Assembly (NCBI GenBank): GCA_024449915.1
Contig: JAMZAV010001040.1
Coordinates: 124,001-188,000, forward strand
DNA: 64,000 nucleotides
Reading direction: 5' to 3'
DNA from: Sweltsa coloradensis
Lineage: Eukaryota > Arthropoda > Insecta > Plecoptera > Chloroperlidae
In this document: positions 25,495-38,704 of the stretch, piece after piece
How the letters are laid out: every line of letters starts with the position of its first letter
Numbering within the stretch: the stretch's first letter is position 1
The notes under the pieces: model-generated
Databases searched by the model: none
What the model was told of the DNA's origin: nothing
The model's input: only the letters and a program-made list of their open reading frames with translations
Position numbers and translations under genes: made by a program

Positions 25495-26458
25495 TAAGTA
25501 CAAAGGCGTGTAATCGTGGATCAAAGCGAATATAAGAAAGATCAATCAAGACTGTGACTCGTCACGTAAGATTGGGGGTAAAATTACGTAAGATTTGCAA
25601 CGAAGAATTCCGTTGCGTTTCTATTCGATCCGGTCCGAGGATGCAACTCAGTGCTGTCTGCGTAAAATACAAAAAGTTTTAGAGAATAATTTACATGTTT
25701 AGTGTTGCAATTTTACGCAATTAAGAATTGACTACATTTAATTAGTGACGAAAGATTGAGGCTACGGATTTGCTGTTGCAATTTGTGTAGAGTTTCCCGC
25801 AATTTGATCAGAACATCTCACGATAAGTTATATGTACTTTCCGCAAATATTAAATACGAACAAAATCGCAAAAAATATTAAAACACGCGAATTGCGCATG
25901 GTTTTAACATTACAACATTTGCTAATAACTATAATGCGTACTTTATACCCACGACTAGAACTCAAACCGCTTTACTTTATGCAGACAACATGCAGATCAC
26001 GTTCTGACTGAAATTAATAAGACAACATTTTCACGTAAAATGTTTCTAATTAATTACAGCGAGAAGATGCAATATTTTATCTCCATAAACGGAATCCACA
26101 AGATAGCATCAATTGCACAGTAATTACAAGAACATTTCTTAACTTATGGCAACTTTTGTTGCGCTCTAGCTTGGCGCATTACTTTAGTTTAATCACATTT
26201 TAAAACAAGGGAATTTTAACAACCTATAATTATTATTAAAGCTGTTTTAAGACATGAAATATCGACGTTGTTTGTATTAGTCGGCTGCTCTAATTTAAAA
26301 CCCACTCTCTCGTTAAAACACGAGAAAAGCGCACATTTCGTCTCACTCACGCACACACAGTTTCATTACCAGGATCTTGACCGCTATTTTTGTGTAATTA
26401 AATATTGTTATTAAGTAGCCTTAACAAGTTACAGCGTAATTAAGTTAGACGGTCTTAT
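25495..26458 (+). repeat. Tandem segmental duplication, copy 1
   Basis: This segment matches 26503-29078 from GTACAAAG to GTTAGACG. The central 640 bases (25735-26370 against 28322-28985) are nearly identical; the ends differ mainly by 1-3-base gaps. Copy 1 lacks the insertions of copy 2 and so shows the original sequence. No coding frame is evident. Confidence 0.85.
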
Positions 26459-26708
26459 TAGTCTGGTCATGCAAACAGAAAAAAAACTTTTTTATATATA
26501 AAAGTACAAAGCTTGTAGCGCGATGTGTAACAAAGCGAATATTAGGAAAGATTAAATCAAGTTAGTGTGCTTTAAAATAAAAGATTTTATAGAAAAAACG
26601 TCAATGTAATTTTGGGGGTAAAATTACGTAAATTTGCAACTAAGAATTCTGTTGCGTTTCTATTCGACCCAGGTCGAGGATGCAACTCATGCGTGCAGTC
26701 TAAAATAC

Positions 26709-27634
26709 TACTAGGAAAACGCTCAGTTGGACGCGTTGTTGGCGAGCACCGGTACGTGCAACACGACCCGAGTACGACATTCCCATAATGTTACTACCAT
26801 AAGTCTTTAAGGTCTTGACCGATTTACCTGAAAATTTGTAAAATAGGAGAGAATGGATAAATCCACCGCCATCTAGAGGACCTTGACATCATTTCTTTGG
26901 GAAAACTATTTTACTCTTGATTTCTTCTAGGTGGCAGTACATAGTGACCAGAATTCTTGTGCGACTTTTCGTTGCCATGGTAACGTTACTTTTGTTAAAA
27001 TGTAATTGCTATCTACACTACTTATCGGATCAAAATAAAATTAACATATTCGTGACCGGACGGACATTCTAAATGATTTGGCTACCTCAGATTTTGTCGC
27101 CGTTTAGTTTAAAAAAAAACTTTAGATTAACTTTAATGTAACTTTATAACTTTTTGAACGATTTTGCCACAAAACTAATGGCATTCAATCGGGAACGAAA
27201 CTTGCGGATGGTCAAAATTTCAACTCGATCCGACCCTCCGTTTGACCGCTATCATGAGCCAAAAAAGCTGTGCGACTTTCCGTTGCCATGGTAACGGGAC
27301 TTTGTTATAATGTAATTTCCATCTACACTACTTATCGGATCAAAATAAAAATAACATATTCGTGATCGGACGGACATTCTAAATGATTTGGCCACCTCAG
27401 ATTTTGTCGCCGTTTAGTTTTAAAAAAAACTTTCGATTAACTTTAATGTAACTTTTTAACTTTTTGAACGATTTTGCCACAAAACTATACAGCAACCCGC
27501 CTAGGTGGTATGTAATGTGTGCAAATTTCAGGTCGATCAGAGAAACGGTGCGACCTGTATCGAAGCAGTAACAGAAAAAAAAACAGACATTCGAGCCATA
27601 AGAGTCAAGTGGAGACGCTCGCTTCGCTCGCTCA
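26709..27634 (+). mobile_element. Insertion 1 inside duplication copy 2
   Basis: It starts ACTAGGAAAACGCTCAGTTG and ends with CGCTCGCTTCGCTCGCTC. It contains a direct repeat of about 218 bases (26959-27177 and 27270-27487, offset 311), both copies starting GTGCGACTTT and holding GTTGCCATGGTAACG. Near 27515 the text TTTCAGGTCGATCAGAGAAA resembles non-LTR 3' ends. No transposase frame is seen. Confidence 0.65.
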
Positions 27635-27667
27635 AAAAGTTTTAGAGAATAATTTACATGTTTAGTA

Positions 27668-28310
27668 TTTATTTATTGGATGAGCGTAGCGAGCGTAGCG
27701 AGCGAAGCGAAGATTCCATTTCACTACACTGGAGAAAAAAATCCGGAATGTTTTTTTTTTTTTTTGTATTTTTGTGTGTCTGTGAACACGATTTCGGCTA
27801 AACCAATACTCCAATTGCGATGAAATTTTATGGAGGTCTATGAAATCTCTGAACGAAGAACTGCACGGGGGGAAAAATCGATCGAAAAATTATTTCTCAT
27901 GAAAATCGCAATTTTACGATTTTTTTCGATTTTTAAAAAAATTCTTCGACTTATAACATCTACATGCTTTATCCGATTGTAATGATTTTTTCACAGAACC
28001 TTAATTTTATGAATTAATATATTCGTGTGAAATTTGAGCGTTATCAAAAAATTATCTATTAAAAAAATCGCAATTTTACGCTTTTTTCGTTTAAAAAAAA
28101 ATACGCTCATCCATCAACGCGGCGGAACTTAAGCGTTTTCCTAGTTTATATATTTACTTATATATTTATTATTTTTCTCCAAAATTTGTGCACATAATAC
28201 AAAAATTACAGAATGAAACATTAAATCAGGCCTATTGTGGCCGATCCACCGCAGTGATCCTGTTCCATCCTTAACACTAACAATTACAATAATTTAATAT
28301 TTACTTTAAA
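27668..28310 (-). mobile_element. Insertion 2 inside duplication copy 2 (R2 family)
   Basis: Read on the minus strand from 28145, it begins ACTAGGAAAACGCTTAAG and ends near 27677 with CGCTTCGCTCGCTACGCTC. It therefore has the same outer and inner ends as insertion 1 but opposite orientation. GGATGAGCGT and ACGCTCATCC at 27677 and 28103 are inverted. The part 27680-27880 recurs at 54050-54263. A further 165 bases (28146-28310) look like a separate AT-rich retroelement tail. Confidence 0.55.
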
Positions 28311-29079
28311 TTGCAATTTTACGCAATAAAGAATTGACTACATTTAATAAGTGAGGAAAGATTGAGGCTACAGATTTGCTGTTGCAATTTGTGTAGAGTT
28401 TCCCGCAATTTTATCAGAACATCTCACGATAAGTTATATGTACTTTCCGCAAATATTAAATACGAACAAAATCGCAAAAAATATTAAAACATGCGAATCG
28501 CGCTTGGTTTTTAACATTCGAATTTGCTAATAACTATAATGCGTACTTTATACCCACGACTAGAACTCAAACCGCTTTACTTTATGCAGACAACATGCAG
28601 ATCACGTTCTGACTGAAATTAATAAGACAACATTTTCACGTAAAATGTTTCTAATTAATTACAGCGAGAAGATGCGACTATTTTATCTCCATAAACGGAA
28701 TCCACAAGATAGCATCAATTGCACAGTAATTACAAGAACATTTCTTAACTTATGGCAACTTTTGTTGCGCTCTAGCTTGGCGCATTACTTTAGTTTAATC
28801 ACATTTTAAAACAAGGGAATTTTAACAACCTATAATTATTATTAAAGCTGTTTTAAGACATGAAATATCGACGTTGTTTGTATTAGTCGGCTGCTCTAAT
28901 TTAAAACCCACTCTCTCGTTAAAACACGAGAAAAGCGCACATTTCGTCTCACTCACGCACACACAGTTTCATTACCAGGATCTTGAACCGCATAATTTTA
29001 TTGTGTGTAAATTAAATAATTGTTAATTTAAGTAGACCTTAACAAAGTTACAGTCGTAAATTTAAGTTAGACGCGTCTT

Positions 29080-30630
29080 AACTCTTCTTATGATGCTGGG
29101 TCGATGCAAGTCATGCCTGGAGATGTAGATCGAAGACTACTGGATACTCAAACACACGGAGGCAATAACATAACAGTCGAGGTCAAGAGAAACCTGGCAG
29201 TTTTATTGTTAGACCCAGGGGCGTCGGTTAAAGAAATCTTCTTTATCAATAACAAGCCTCATTAAACACCAACAAATAACAATCAACATCACAACGATTT
29301 AAATTAAAATGATCAATATCAATTAGGTTTCGTCAAATCGTCGTTGTACTGAAACAATTGATTTAGATCATACTAACAATAAAAAGATAATTAAAGTATC
29401 TCGTAAATAAAATCGATTATTACACTAATAGAGGTCGATAATCGTATAATGTTAAAAAATTGTGAATATTAAAGATAAATTGTAGTACTCACTTGGGTTG
29501 TTTTTAAGATCCCTATACAGTATAAACGAAAGTACAAAAGACTTGGCACTACTTTCATAAATTTTAAGAGATAAACAATGAAGAATAGCGACTAGCGATA
29601 AGTATCCGCATTGTTGTTTTGTGTGTGGTTTGTGAATAACGGTTTGAATGACATCTTACCACAAGCATTAAACTCACAATGGTCTCGTATCGCAATGAGA
29701 AGCAAACTGACAAGACCAAAGACTTTCGAAAACCTCCCTTCGTTTCAATTTAGTCTAATGCCCTCGAGTTGTGTGATAAACATTAATTCTCATTGATACC
29801 TCTTCTAATCCATTGAGAGGCATTCTTCGTGGCCCAACAAGGCTACAATCTGTTGTTACACAGAGCTCAGCGTGTTTTTATAATTCTCAACCCAAGTATA
29901 ATTACAGTGAAGACATGACATACTGCCGTGTAGCTGTCCCGTCCGCCACGATTTATGAACGCGAGTGTATTGCTATTCTGCCAGCGTGAGGTCTGGCGTG
30001 TTACTGCCACCTAGCTCTAACAGTGTAGACCTTTTACAGTGTACGTGGGCGTAGGAGACATTTTGGCATGGATACAAAAATCGTATTTTCCATTTCCATT
30101 TCAACTTTGCGTAGTTTTCAAGAAAGTTTTTTTTTAAAAATTGAATTGTTGATTAGCAAGAAAACGATTTTGCTCGTTTTGGCGTTTTGGGACTTATACT
30201 AAATCCTAAATAAATAAATAAATTGCTTCCTGTTTACGTGAAACCATTAAAGTTAAGTGTCATTAGAGAAGCCACCAAATTCTGTTTCCGGTACCTGTGC
30301 AAAACTTTTGACCTCATGTAATCTTTCCCGATTAGTTTACGATTATCAACAAGAAGAAAAGGCAAAGGGTTGTTGTGAAGATAAGGAATTGCTTTAAACT
30401 TTAAAGAATGGCATGGTAGCCAAGTCCTTGCACGCACCGGTCACCACAAGAAGGATCACCCATTTCCAACCCAATGGGAGATATTCTGTGGTGGTGAAGC
30501 ACCCCGCCGACAAAAACTACCCCTGAAAACATTTAATGAGAATGACCACGTTCCAGATGAGTGCGCAGGAATATTCGCGCATGGAGTGGAGATGTCGGGA
30601 TGGGTAAATATAAGAGGTAGGCCGCCATTA
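29080..30630. other. No gene identified
   Basis: AT-rich unassigned DNA. The stretch 30390-30610 is GC-richer but has no open frame with domain or splice support. Confidence 0.35.
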
Positions 30631-30637
30631 GAAGAAT

Positions 30638-30860
30638 GACCGACAGTGTTGGCTGTGATTCGAGAGATCCCGGGTTCAAATCCCGTCGGTACCAGAAATC
30701 CTGACTGGAGGTATTTTACTGAGGTTTTCCTCAGTCGTTAATGCAAATGCAAGGGATTGAGTCCTCTTAAACAGCCCTCAGACATCCCTTCACAATTCTC
30801 CTATCTGCAACATACCTAGTTAGACACCTGAAGAGGGGCATGAAATGCACTCTGGGCATG
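30638..30860 (+). mobile_element. tRNA-derived SINE, copy B
   Basis: It starts CCGACAGTGTTGGCT like copy A but lacks about 20 bases of the A-box region. The B box GGGTTCAAATCCCGT, then CCTGACTGGAGG, TTTTCCTCAGTCGTTAATGC, CAGCCCTCAGACATCCCTTC and a tail with TGAAGAGGGGCATG follow. Loss of the A box should make this copy transcriptionally silent. Confidence 0.7.
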
Positions 30861-30864
30861 CTTC

Positions 30865-33800
30865 CCAAGAAAAATTATTGTTATAGAAGGCAATTGGACG
30901 GAGAAGACTGTAAGCAGTGCTTTGAAAGACCAGTGCAATGCAACACGTTGTTGCCCTGGAGATCAGAACAATTGACCTACCAACCAACTCTCCACTCTCA
31001 GTAGCAACTCTCAGTCTGCCATGAAAAGAGAAATCAAACACCGAGTTCCGAATCCAATCATATCGAACTATGCTCTGTTCTCAATTCACAATCGCAATAT
31101 TTCCCAACGGACGTCGAGTGAAATGCAACACAAAAACCCACCTGTTAATTACGACCATCCGAGCTATCGATTCGATTGACTGATTGGTTTCTCAGTACTC
31201 TCAATCAGAAACGATTGGCTCTAGAGTGGGGTCCATGACCGCAGTGAAACATGTCATTACACACCGCTTGCTATAGACCGCAAACCAGGTGGGCGGTGGA
31301 TTGTTGCTCAGAGTCAAAGTTTAACCATGGAGTTAGTATTACAACTCCGTGGTTTAAACATGCATTATCACGTTTTTCATTTTTTTTTGCTCATCTCAAG
31401 AGGTAAGTAGTACTGGCGTTGAATGAAAGTGAGGGAAATGAATGTTTGCAATGCCGAGGTGTGTGTATTGGGTATGTTGTGATGTCATCGAGGGGCTAGG
31501 CAACTTGCCAGGCATAACTGGGGGTAGGGCACAGCTCGGCTAAACAATAAATAGTCACACTGGCTGAGGACAGGGTAGACTTGCATTACTAAAGTCCTAA
31601 GCCATATAATATTCTGTATCAATCTTTTGATAAGTTTAAATAGGTTTCGTCAATACAGGTTATTGTAGGCCTAGCAATTAAAATTTAGAGCGAATGAAAT
31701 TAAAGTCTTTGGCAAATTACTGTAGAAGAAACAATGTGTTATTTTATTTGCCAATACGTGGGTACAAATCAATGGTTGAAGAAAAAATGGCGTTGACATT
31801 TTACTATTCCTTTGTGCAATCAGGGGGGAGGCAGAGAGAAAGCAGTGTTCCTGTGGGTGCGTGAGGAACAGTTAATATGTACATCAGTGAGAAACAGCAA
31901 GTACTAAATAAATCTGATAAGCAACTCACGAAGAATTTAATGTCTTTAGAGAAGTCAAGTTTAGTTTAGTTGCAAGTGAAATCTTTACTTTGCATTCAAA
32001 CCACTCAGAAACATAACAAATATGATAAATGAACACAGAACATAGAACAATGCAACAAACGACGTTCTAATTCTGATAGCCTTACCACCTTTACAAAAAC
32101 AAATGACGTATTTAATAATATGAACACATGTGCAACCTTACCTTAACTTGTTTATGCTAAACTAAACGACCTTCAGATAATGTCTTAAAAGTGCATTACA
32201 GAGCTTTTAGGTAATCTTGCAAAAAATATTGCATTATTGTCGCTAGATTGAAAATATATTTAAGATCTCAATGATACCGTCAAAAAAGTGTTACACATTG
32301 ACATTTCTAGAATTGAGGAGTTAAACCAAAAAATTACGAGTCAATATATCGTAATTTTTAATGTGATTTTAATGTTGATAATTAAGTTAAGCAGTCTTAC
32401 TTGCGTGCACATTTGTAACTTCGTTTCCAAACATGCATTTCGGATAAAACTCCCAGGTTCTTTAATTTGGATTAGGATTACTATAGTTAGTAGTACTATA
32501 CTCACAAACGTGGCGTGCAACAGTAACATTTGTGCTGACGTAATAACGCGGAAATAACGATGGGTAATACGGGAGCTAGACGCAAGCAAAAACGAGGCTC
32601 AAATACATTATTTGATGCCGCTACTTTCAAGAACAGCTCATTATTTTGGCAACACGCTGGTATTAGTAATACTACAGACGGAATGCAAAATTAATTGTAC
32701 GTGGAAAACGTACTCGAAAACTAAGACGAAAGTGGGAAACACACTCAATTCAACTTGATATTGCACCACTCTTTTTAGGGCGCGACAGCTACTCTCATAT
32801 TAATGATCGAGGTTTTTACTCAATGAAGTCAAAATTAAGCGATTTTCACTCTTTTTGAGTATGAGTCACTCATTTATGTTTGGTCCAATATAATATGCCT
32901 ATATTGGACCGTGGCCTAACCGACTCCATAAGGGGACAGGATAGTAATAAATAAAACAAATATTAAATAGGTTTATTACGTATGCGTTAAATAATGACAT
33001 CACCTCAAGTAAGCGAACGAAGTCTACATACGAGTCATTTGCATAATTGCAAGAAGATTAATGAGTTTGACATTTCACTCGTAAGGTTTGTCCCTGCAGC
33101 TACGTGTCTGTCAGTTCCTAGGATACCAGCAGACCCTTAGGCTACACGCCGTACTGCTAAAGTAGCGGGTTTTGACTTGTGGGCTCACTGCCTGAAATCC
33201 ATTGGTACCTTGATAATTACTATCAAATCCTAGCAAGGCAGTGAGCCCAAGGTCTGGAACCATGGCAACCAGAGTCCCATAAGGAAGTTCCCCGGTTTAT
33301 CGTCGGATAATCAAGGCCAAACAAGTACCATGTTGAAGAAATTTGCAGAATAAGTTATATTCGTTGACAATGGATGTATATATAGATACAATTTATATTA
33401 GATATTATCATTATTAGGCGTAGGTTCATGCCTCAGGCAAACTTAGTAGATTATTAATGCTTGGCGTGAATTTGACTACATCCAGTTACACACTTTTTGA
33501 CGGTGAGAACGCTACATTTCTAGGGCGGTGAGTCCCAGAAATTTTAACACAGAAACCATCCAAATGCGCTTCTCTATTAACGTAGTTAATAAGATCCAGC
33601 TCCTCTACCCTTAGGTATAGGGTTCCTCCAGCAACGTGGTCCGTCTTAGGCACGTAGCAGGTACGTGCTAATGGAAACGCGAAGGGTTTTGAAGGCGTGG
33701 CGCGTTTTAGAATACTCGAAAAGAAGCCACATAAAAATAAATTATGATTTCCTCGAGTTTATTGAGGAGGTAACGCCCTCTGGACCCAACCAAAGCCAGC

Positions 33801-36685
33801 CAGGTGTTCTTCTCCCGTGCATCGATATCACCACGCGTCGTCGCCACGCACATTCAGGGAAGATAAGCCTTAGCTAAGTCTAAACTCTTGAGTTTGAAAG
33901 CAGACGTTACCTAGATTCACTCCAACTCTATGTATTATATCACTATAGTTACTAGTTAGAGAGATTGGTAGACATAGAACTTGGGCGCCAACGCCAACTT
34001 GAAAGCTGGGCCGTGATGGTTGACGCACTTCCGCGTCCATAAGAGCAGATATTATATTGATCTCAGTGTCAACTGTTAAATTCAACTTCGTCAGCTTCAG
34101 CTTATCGAAAACTAGGCTCGAGTCATGATCATGTCAATGAAAAAAGAGGGCATGGCATGTGGTCTATTCCTAGAGAAAACAGCGATATTTTTTCGTTCAT
34201 ACCAATCGATAATGGTTCTTTTGGGATTGTAGGTGTAATCAACCAACCAGCTAGGTAATTTCATAATATGTTGGGGATAGAAACTTGGTCTAACGGTAGA
34301 CTCTCTGGGAATCAGTGACACCCATGATACAATTATTTTAAGGGGGAGGGACTAACGGGTTAGGGGCAAGGCGCAAAAGAGGATTTTCCGTATTCTTTAA
34401 CAATGCTAACAAAGATGAAGACTGCAATGATGACAGTAGAAATGCATTCGCGTGCAATGCATTGGGCAAATATATTACATACGTAGGTGGGAATAAATAT
34501 ATAAGGGATATGAATATAGTATACTAAATGTGGAGACCTCCATGCTGGAGTGAGTAGGTGACATCGTGTAAGTGAATATATCTTCCGCCCACCTCAGCTG
34601 AGCACCTATAGAACTCAACAACCATGCAAAGCAATCCATTGTGTAACACAGTCCCGTCCGATGCATTGAGGTGCAATTTGCAAGTCAACGAATAGAACAT
34701 GTAAATAAGGATAGTAATGAAATCAGATCGCGCTGATAAACTCCTTATCCGAGGAATCTAAGTGGTATAAACCTCAAGTTAGCGAAGCTTCAGTAATGAC
34801 ACACCAGGTTAACGACGTGCAGTGAAGATGCTGGTATTCTCCTTTCATTATAGTTCGGTTTTACTACCGCGATATACACCCATTTCAGTGCAATAACATG
34901 TCGGAACATGTTGTACCAGGGGACTTACGTCGTTATACGGCTATCAATACGAAAGGGTGCATTCCACCGCTAGAAGTAGCAACGATACGACGTAAGTTGG
35001 TGTACACAGAACTAGCACTTACACTAACTCTCATTGTGATTTGGGCCTAGTATCTCTCAAACAAGTACCAACATCCAGGAAAGTTATTGGGATGTGAAAG
35101 GTCTGTTTCTGGGAGCTCAGCAGCAGCGCCTCACTTCTTCCAGGACTTCCTTCGGGAATTTATGATACCTGTTTCGATAATAAAAAACCTTACTCTACAA
35201 ATTCTAAACGCATCGGCCATTATTTTACAAAATAATTTAAATAACAAGAATTACACTTGTAACAAGTGAAGTTGGTTACTTTTTGTAAATGTTATTTTTT
35301 GTTTATTTTAAACAGTTCCTTGAGGTCACCCAACAAAGACTGGTCAGCAGCCATATTATTGGGTTCATCTCCTTATCTACACGGACCTTAAGACAATTAT
35401 TGCCATATGCCATCATTGCTGGCTTCGTTGCTGGAGGAAGTCTATCAAAGGTATCTTTCTACACCTTTACGAGTACTTTACTCCGTAGCTGCAGTGAAAA
35501 ACACAAGAGTGAAATCTTAAAGTAATTAATAAATATGTAAATATGTAAATTATTTTGTGACTTGCCATAATATAAGTAATGTTTATTGAGCTTACAAGCT
35601 ACAACCAGTACCAGAGCTATAAATGAACATTTATTGAATTAACGATACAAGAGGATATATTTCAAAAGAGAAAAGATATCCATGCAATTAATCTGTCAGT
35701 AATGTACACCCATGAGAGGAGTTGCATACTTAAACAACTACATATAAAGTACGTGTAACCTAGGTGGAGACCCTAACGAAGTTACCCTAGAAAAATACTA
35801 CTTAAAAACCCGAGAGAAAAGTCTACCCCACAATGTGACATGTCACATGTATACTTGCAACGCCACCACAGAGGATACACCGCACCAGTTACAAGCGGCT
35901 AGCATAATGCATATTGCATTTCCCCGCCAGGATAACGTTACAGGCCACACACAATCTAGCCACCCATCTATGAGATAGGGTTCCAAACACACACACAAAA
36001 CTCACTGATCACTTTAAGGTTACGAACAGTTCATATTTCAATCAACTTACCCCTTTGACAAACCTCTGGAAGTGCAGTAAATCATAACTTCAGGTCAGTA
36101 TTATATCGCACTTGCATTGAACACAAATCATCGAAACTTCACTTTAGTCGCCAAGTATTATATCTCACACATTCACCACTGAACACTTACTAATTATCCT
36201 CTGCTATTTTCTTGGCTCGACGTCTGGATATACATGTGGGCTGAGTGTATTAATATTGTTCATGTTGGTAATGCCAGCCTTAGAAGGTGGGAACCTCGCT
36301 GTGAATTTGTTTTATTAGCAAATAATGTGGAATAAAACCCGATATAATTTCTAAGAAATGTAATAAGGTGGAGCCTGCGAGCAAAACGTTTAATTTATAG
36401 ACGTGTACTTAGAATGCGAGGCGCCCGAGGCTAGCCCCACCACTGCTCGGGACACGAGCGATCTGCAAACACGGACGGGTAGAGCAGCGCGGCGGTGGAT
36501 GTGGGTGGAACGCTCTCCGGGCTACTCCTGCATGTGGCGGGGTATTTAGATTGCTCTTGAGGAATGTGAACGTGATTTGATTTATGTAATCTGAGCATTC
36601 TAGTTATGAGGATACTTGGAAAACTGTTACTTAGAATAATAGAGTATCAGCAGAATATCTTCCAAATGGCTTTTAAGTCTCAACC
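30865..36685. other. Long stretch without recognised genes
   Basis: Three small hairpins are visible: 31319-31361, 32882-32910 (perfect GGTCCAATATA stem) and 33181-33248. Donor-like AGAGGTAAGTAG near 31400 has no open block before it. A CpG-rich patch at 36415-36540 may be a promoter, but no transcript structure can be attached. Short open frames lack domains. Confidence 0.35.
33181..33248. repeat. Two-tier hairpin
   Basis: A perfect 13-bp outer stem (GGGCTCACTGCCT with AGGCAGTGAGCCC) encloses a second stem (TTGATA with TATCAA) around a five-base loop. The middle is unpaired, so it is a poor microRNA precursor. It may be a transposon relic. Confidence 0.5.
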
Positions 36686-36693
36686 TTCTCTTG

Positions 36694-37617
36694 CAGGCGC
36701 GTCGGAACGTTTTGAAAGTTGGGGGGGGGCAAATCAATTGGTAGATTTGGTAGGGTATAGCTGGGATCTGGGGCGAAGCCCCAGCCGCCAGAGGCCCTAT
36801 TCGCCGAAGGCGAAAAAAATTTCACTTTACTACAGTTATTTCGTCATGTTTTAACTGCACTCGGACTCTGTAAACGATGTTTTACATCAACTATCTGCGA
36901 TCTAAAAACTCAAGAAATTAACGTGAAGTGGCCCATTTAATAAATAACAACTCATTTTTTTTATGTTATGACGAAGTTTACAGGCAAACATATTTTTGTT
37001 TTACCCTCTTCTTTAAAAAAAAAATACTAACTGAAGGCTGTTTAGTACGTTTCATATTTTTTTTTAAATTAAACACGAAAAACTACACACACACTTACAC
37101 TTTACTATACACTTCACACTACACTACTTACACTCTAAGAGGAATAAATAATCTTTCCCACTTGCCACTTCGCTATAATCACAGTCACTATACACCACTC
37201 CAAAGATGACTGAACAGTGAACAGTGAACGCATAACGATGCGACACGTGCGAACCAAATCCCAACTTGCGTCTACCAATAACTCTAGCAAATCATTCCAA
37301 GGGATGTTTGGATTAGACGTGAGTCTGAGTTACGTTTCGTGTCCACTGAGTGACCAGCACACAATATAATACGGGTGGCTAGTTATAAAGATAGTCAGAT
37401 AGACGGTTCAGTCAGCCAACCTACACATTTCTGCTATATTGTTGGGTTGTTTATTCCTGGAAATGAATTGTTGACAGGATCATTCGACGTTGCTGTCCCC
37501 AAAAGTAAAAAAGTAGAGTAAAAATCTGATTTTTCAACTTAAAATCTGCCCCCTATGCCCCGGATGGTATGAAGTTAGGGGGGGCAATGCCCCCTTGCCC
37601 CCTTTCCGACGCCACTG
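36694..37617. mobile_element. hAT-like non-autonomous element with exact 8-bp TSD
   Basis: TTCTCTTG stands directly outside both ends (36686-36693 and 37618-37625), the 8-bp duplication characteristic of hAT transposition. The ends are CAGGCGCGTCGGAACG and, as reverse complement of the right, CAGTGGCGTCGGAAAG, each followed by a G-run and GGCAA. Internal hairpin words include GGGGCGAAGCCCC and TTCGCCGAAGGCGAA. There is no transposase frame. Confidence 0.85.
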
Positions 37618-37625
37618 TTCTCTTG

Positions 37626-38200
37626 TCTTTGCCATTCCGCTTGCAGGATGTATGTTGGGAGTACACACTGTTGGGTAACTAAATGTATATGAGGGTATGG
37701 ATAATCGCATGGGAAATCATCTCTTGTACACATTTCCTTAGGTTAAAATGAAAATCCTACGTAAAGATAAAATAGCATACTTGACATTTGTTAGAATATC
37801 TTAAAAGGACTATCCTAGTCTCTCGAAAAATTTTAAATTTAAAACTTGAATTAAAATATACAAAATGATACGCATCCAAGTTTTTAATACATTTTGTTTA
37901 AAAAGGCACAGAAAGCACAGGACGACCTTAAAAAAAAGCCCCCAAAATAAAAAATCTGTTGAAATATCTGTAGGCTCCTCATTCAGTTTTCTTGGTGGCG
38001 GGAAGCGAACTAGTAACCTCCCACACTAGAGTGTCGTGCCCTAGCACCGAGCCACGCCACCTCAGACGCCCTGCCCTGCACCCACGAACCTTCACATCGT
38101 GCTGCACGGCGCAGTGTGATCAGAACACGTGTTCTTATTCTAATTCCGTCTACCTTCCTTCCTGCCTGCCAGCCAGCTAGAAACACCGTTGTTTTCATCC
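37626..38200. other. No gene seen
   Basis: The block 37990-38070 (GGCGGGAAGCGAACTAGTAA, then GTGCCCTAGCACCGAGCCAC) has the look of an inverted tRNA-like SINE head. The rest is unassigned. Confidence 0.3.
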
Positions 38201-38204
38201 AAGC

Positions 38205-38700
38205 TGCACCTTGCAACTACCAGTATAGATGCAATACAACTTGCAAGTATCAAATGAGAAAGATGCCATGCAACTTGCGTGTACCAGCAAGCAGCTTGCA
38301 AGTACAAGTACAGATGGGATGCAATGCAAGTAACCTGTACAGATTGAGAAGCAAGGAACTAGTAGGTATCAAACTTGCGAGTACCAGTATAGATTTAGAT
38401 GCAATACAACTTGCAAGTATGAAATAAATTAGAAAGTGCCATGCAATTGCGAGTACCAGTTCAGATTAAGAAGCAAGCAACTTGCAAGTACAATTACAGA
38501 TGTGGATGCAATGCAACTTGCAAGTATACCAGTACAGATTGAGATGCAAGAAACTTGCAGGTAAACCATAAATTAAAATGCAAGTATCAGTGGCCAGTAC
38601 AGAATATAATGCAAGCGCCTTGCAAGTACTAGTATAGTACAGATAAGGATGCAATGCAACTAGCAAGTTTACAAGTCAGTACCGATTAAGTTACAATGAA
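38205..38700. repeat. Minisatellite of GATGCAATGCAACTTGCAAGTA units
   Basis: CTTGCAAGTA or a close variant recurs about ten times, spaced by GATGCAA, CAGTACAGAT and similar words, giving a basic unit of about 35 bases. A higher-order repeat of about 155 bases is also visible (TAGATGCAATACAACTTGCA recurring). The frames that cross it are by-products. Confidence 0.8.
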
Positions 38701-38704
38701 AGTC

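Larger units (their letters stand above)
26503..29078 (+). repeat. Tandem segmental duplication, copy 2, with insertions
   Basis: The same 1-kb segment is split in three: 26503-26708, a 33-base island at 27635-27667, and about 28311-29078. Two insertions separate the parts. Comparison with copy 1 gives their boundaries directly. Confidence 0.8.

Noticed and set aside
34927..35000. Inverted ACTTACGTCGT / ACGACGTAAGT as paired splice donors or a MITE.
   Set aside because: The 11-bp arms have no further matching flanks and no open block touches either donor.
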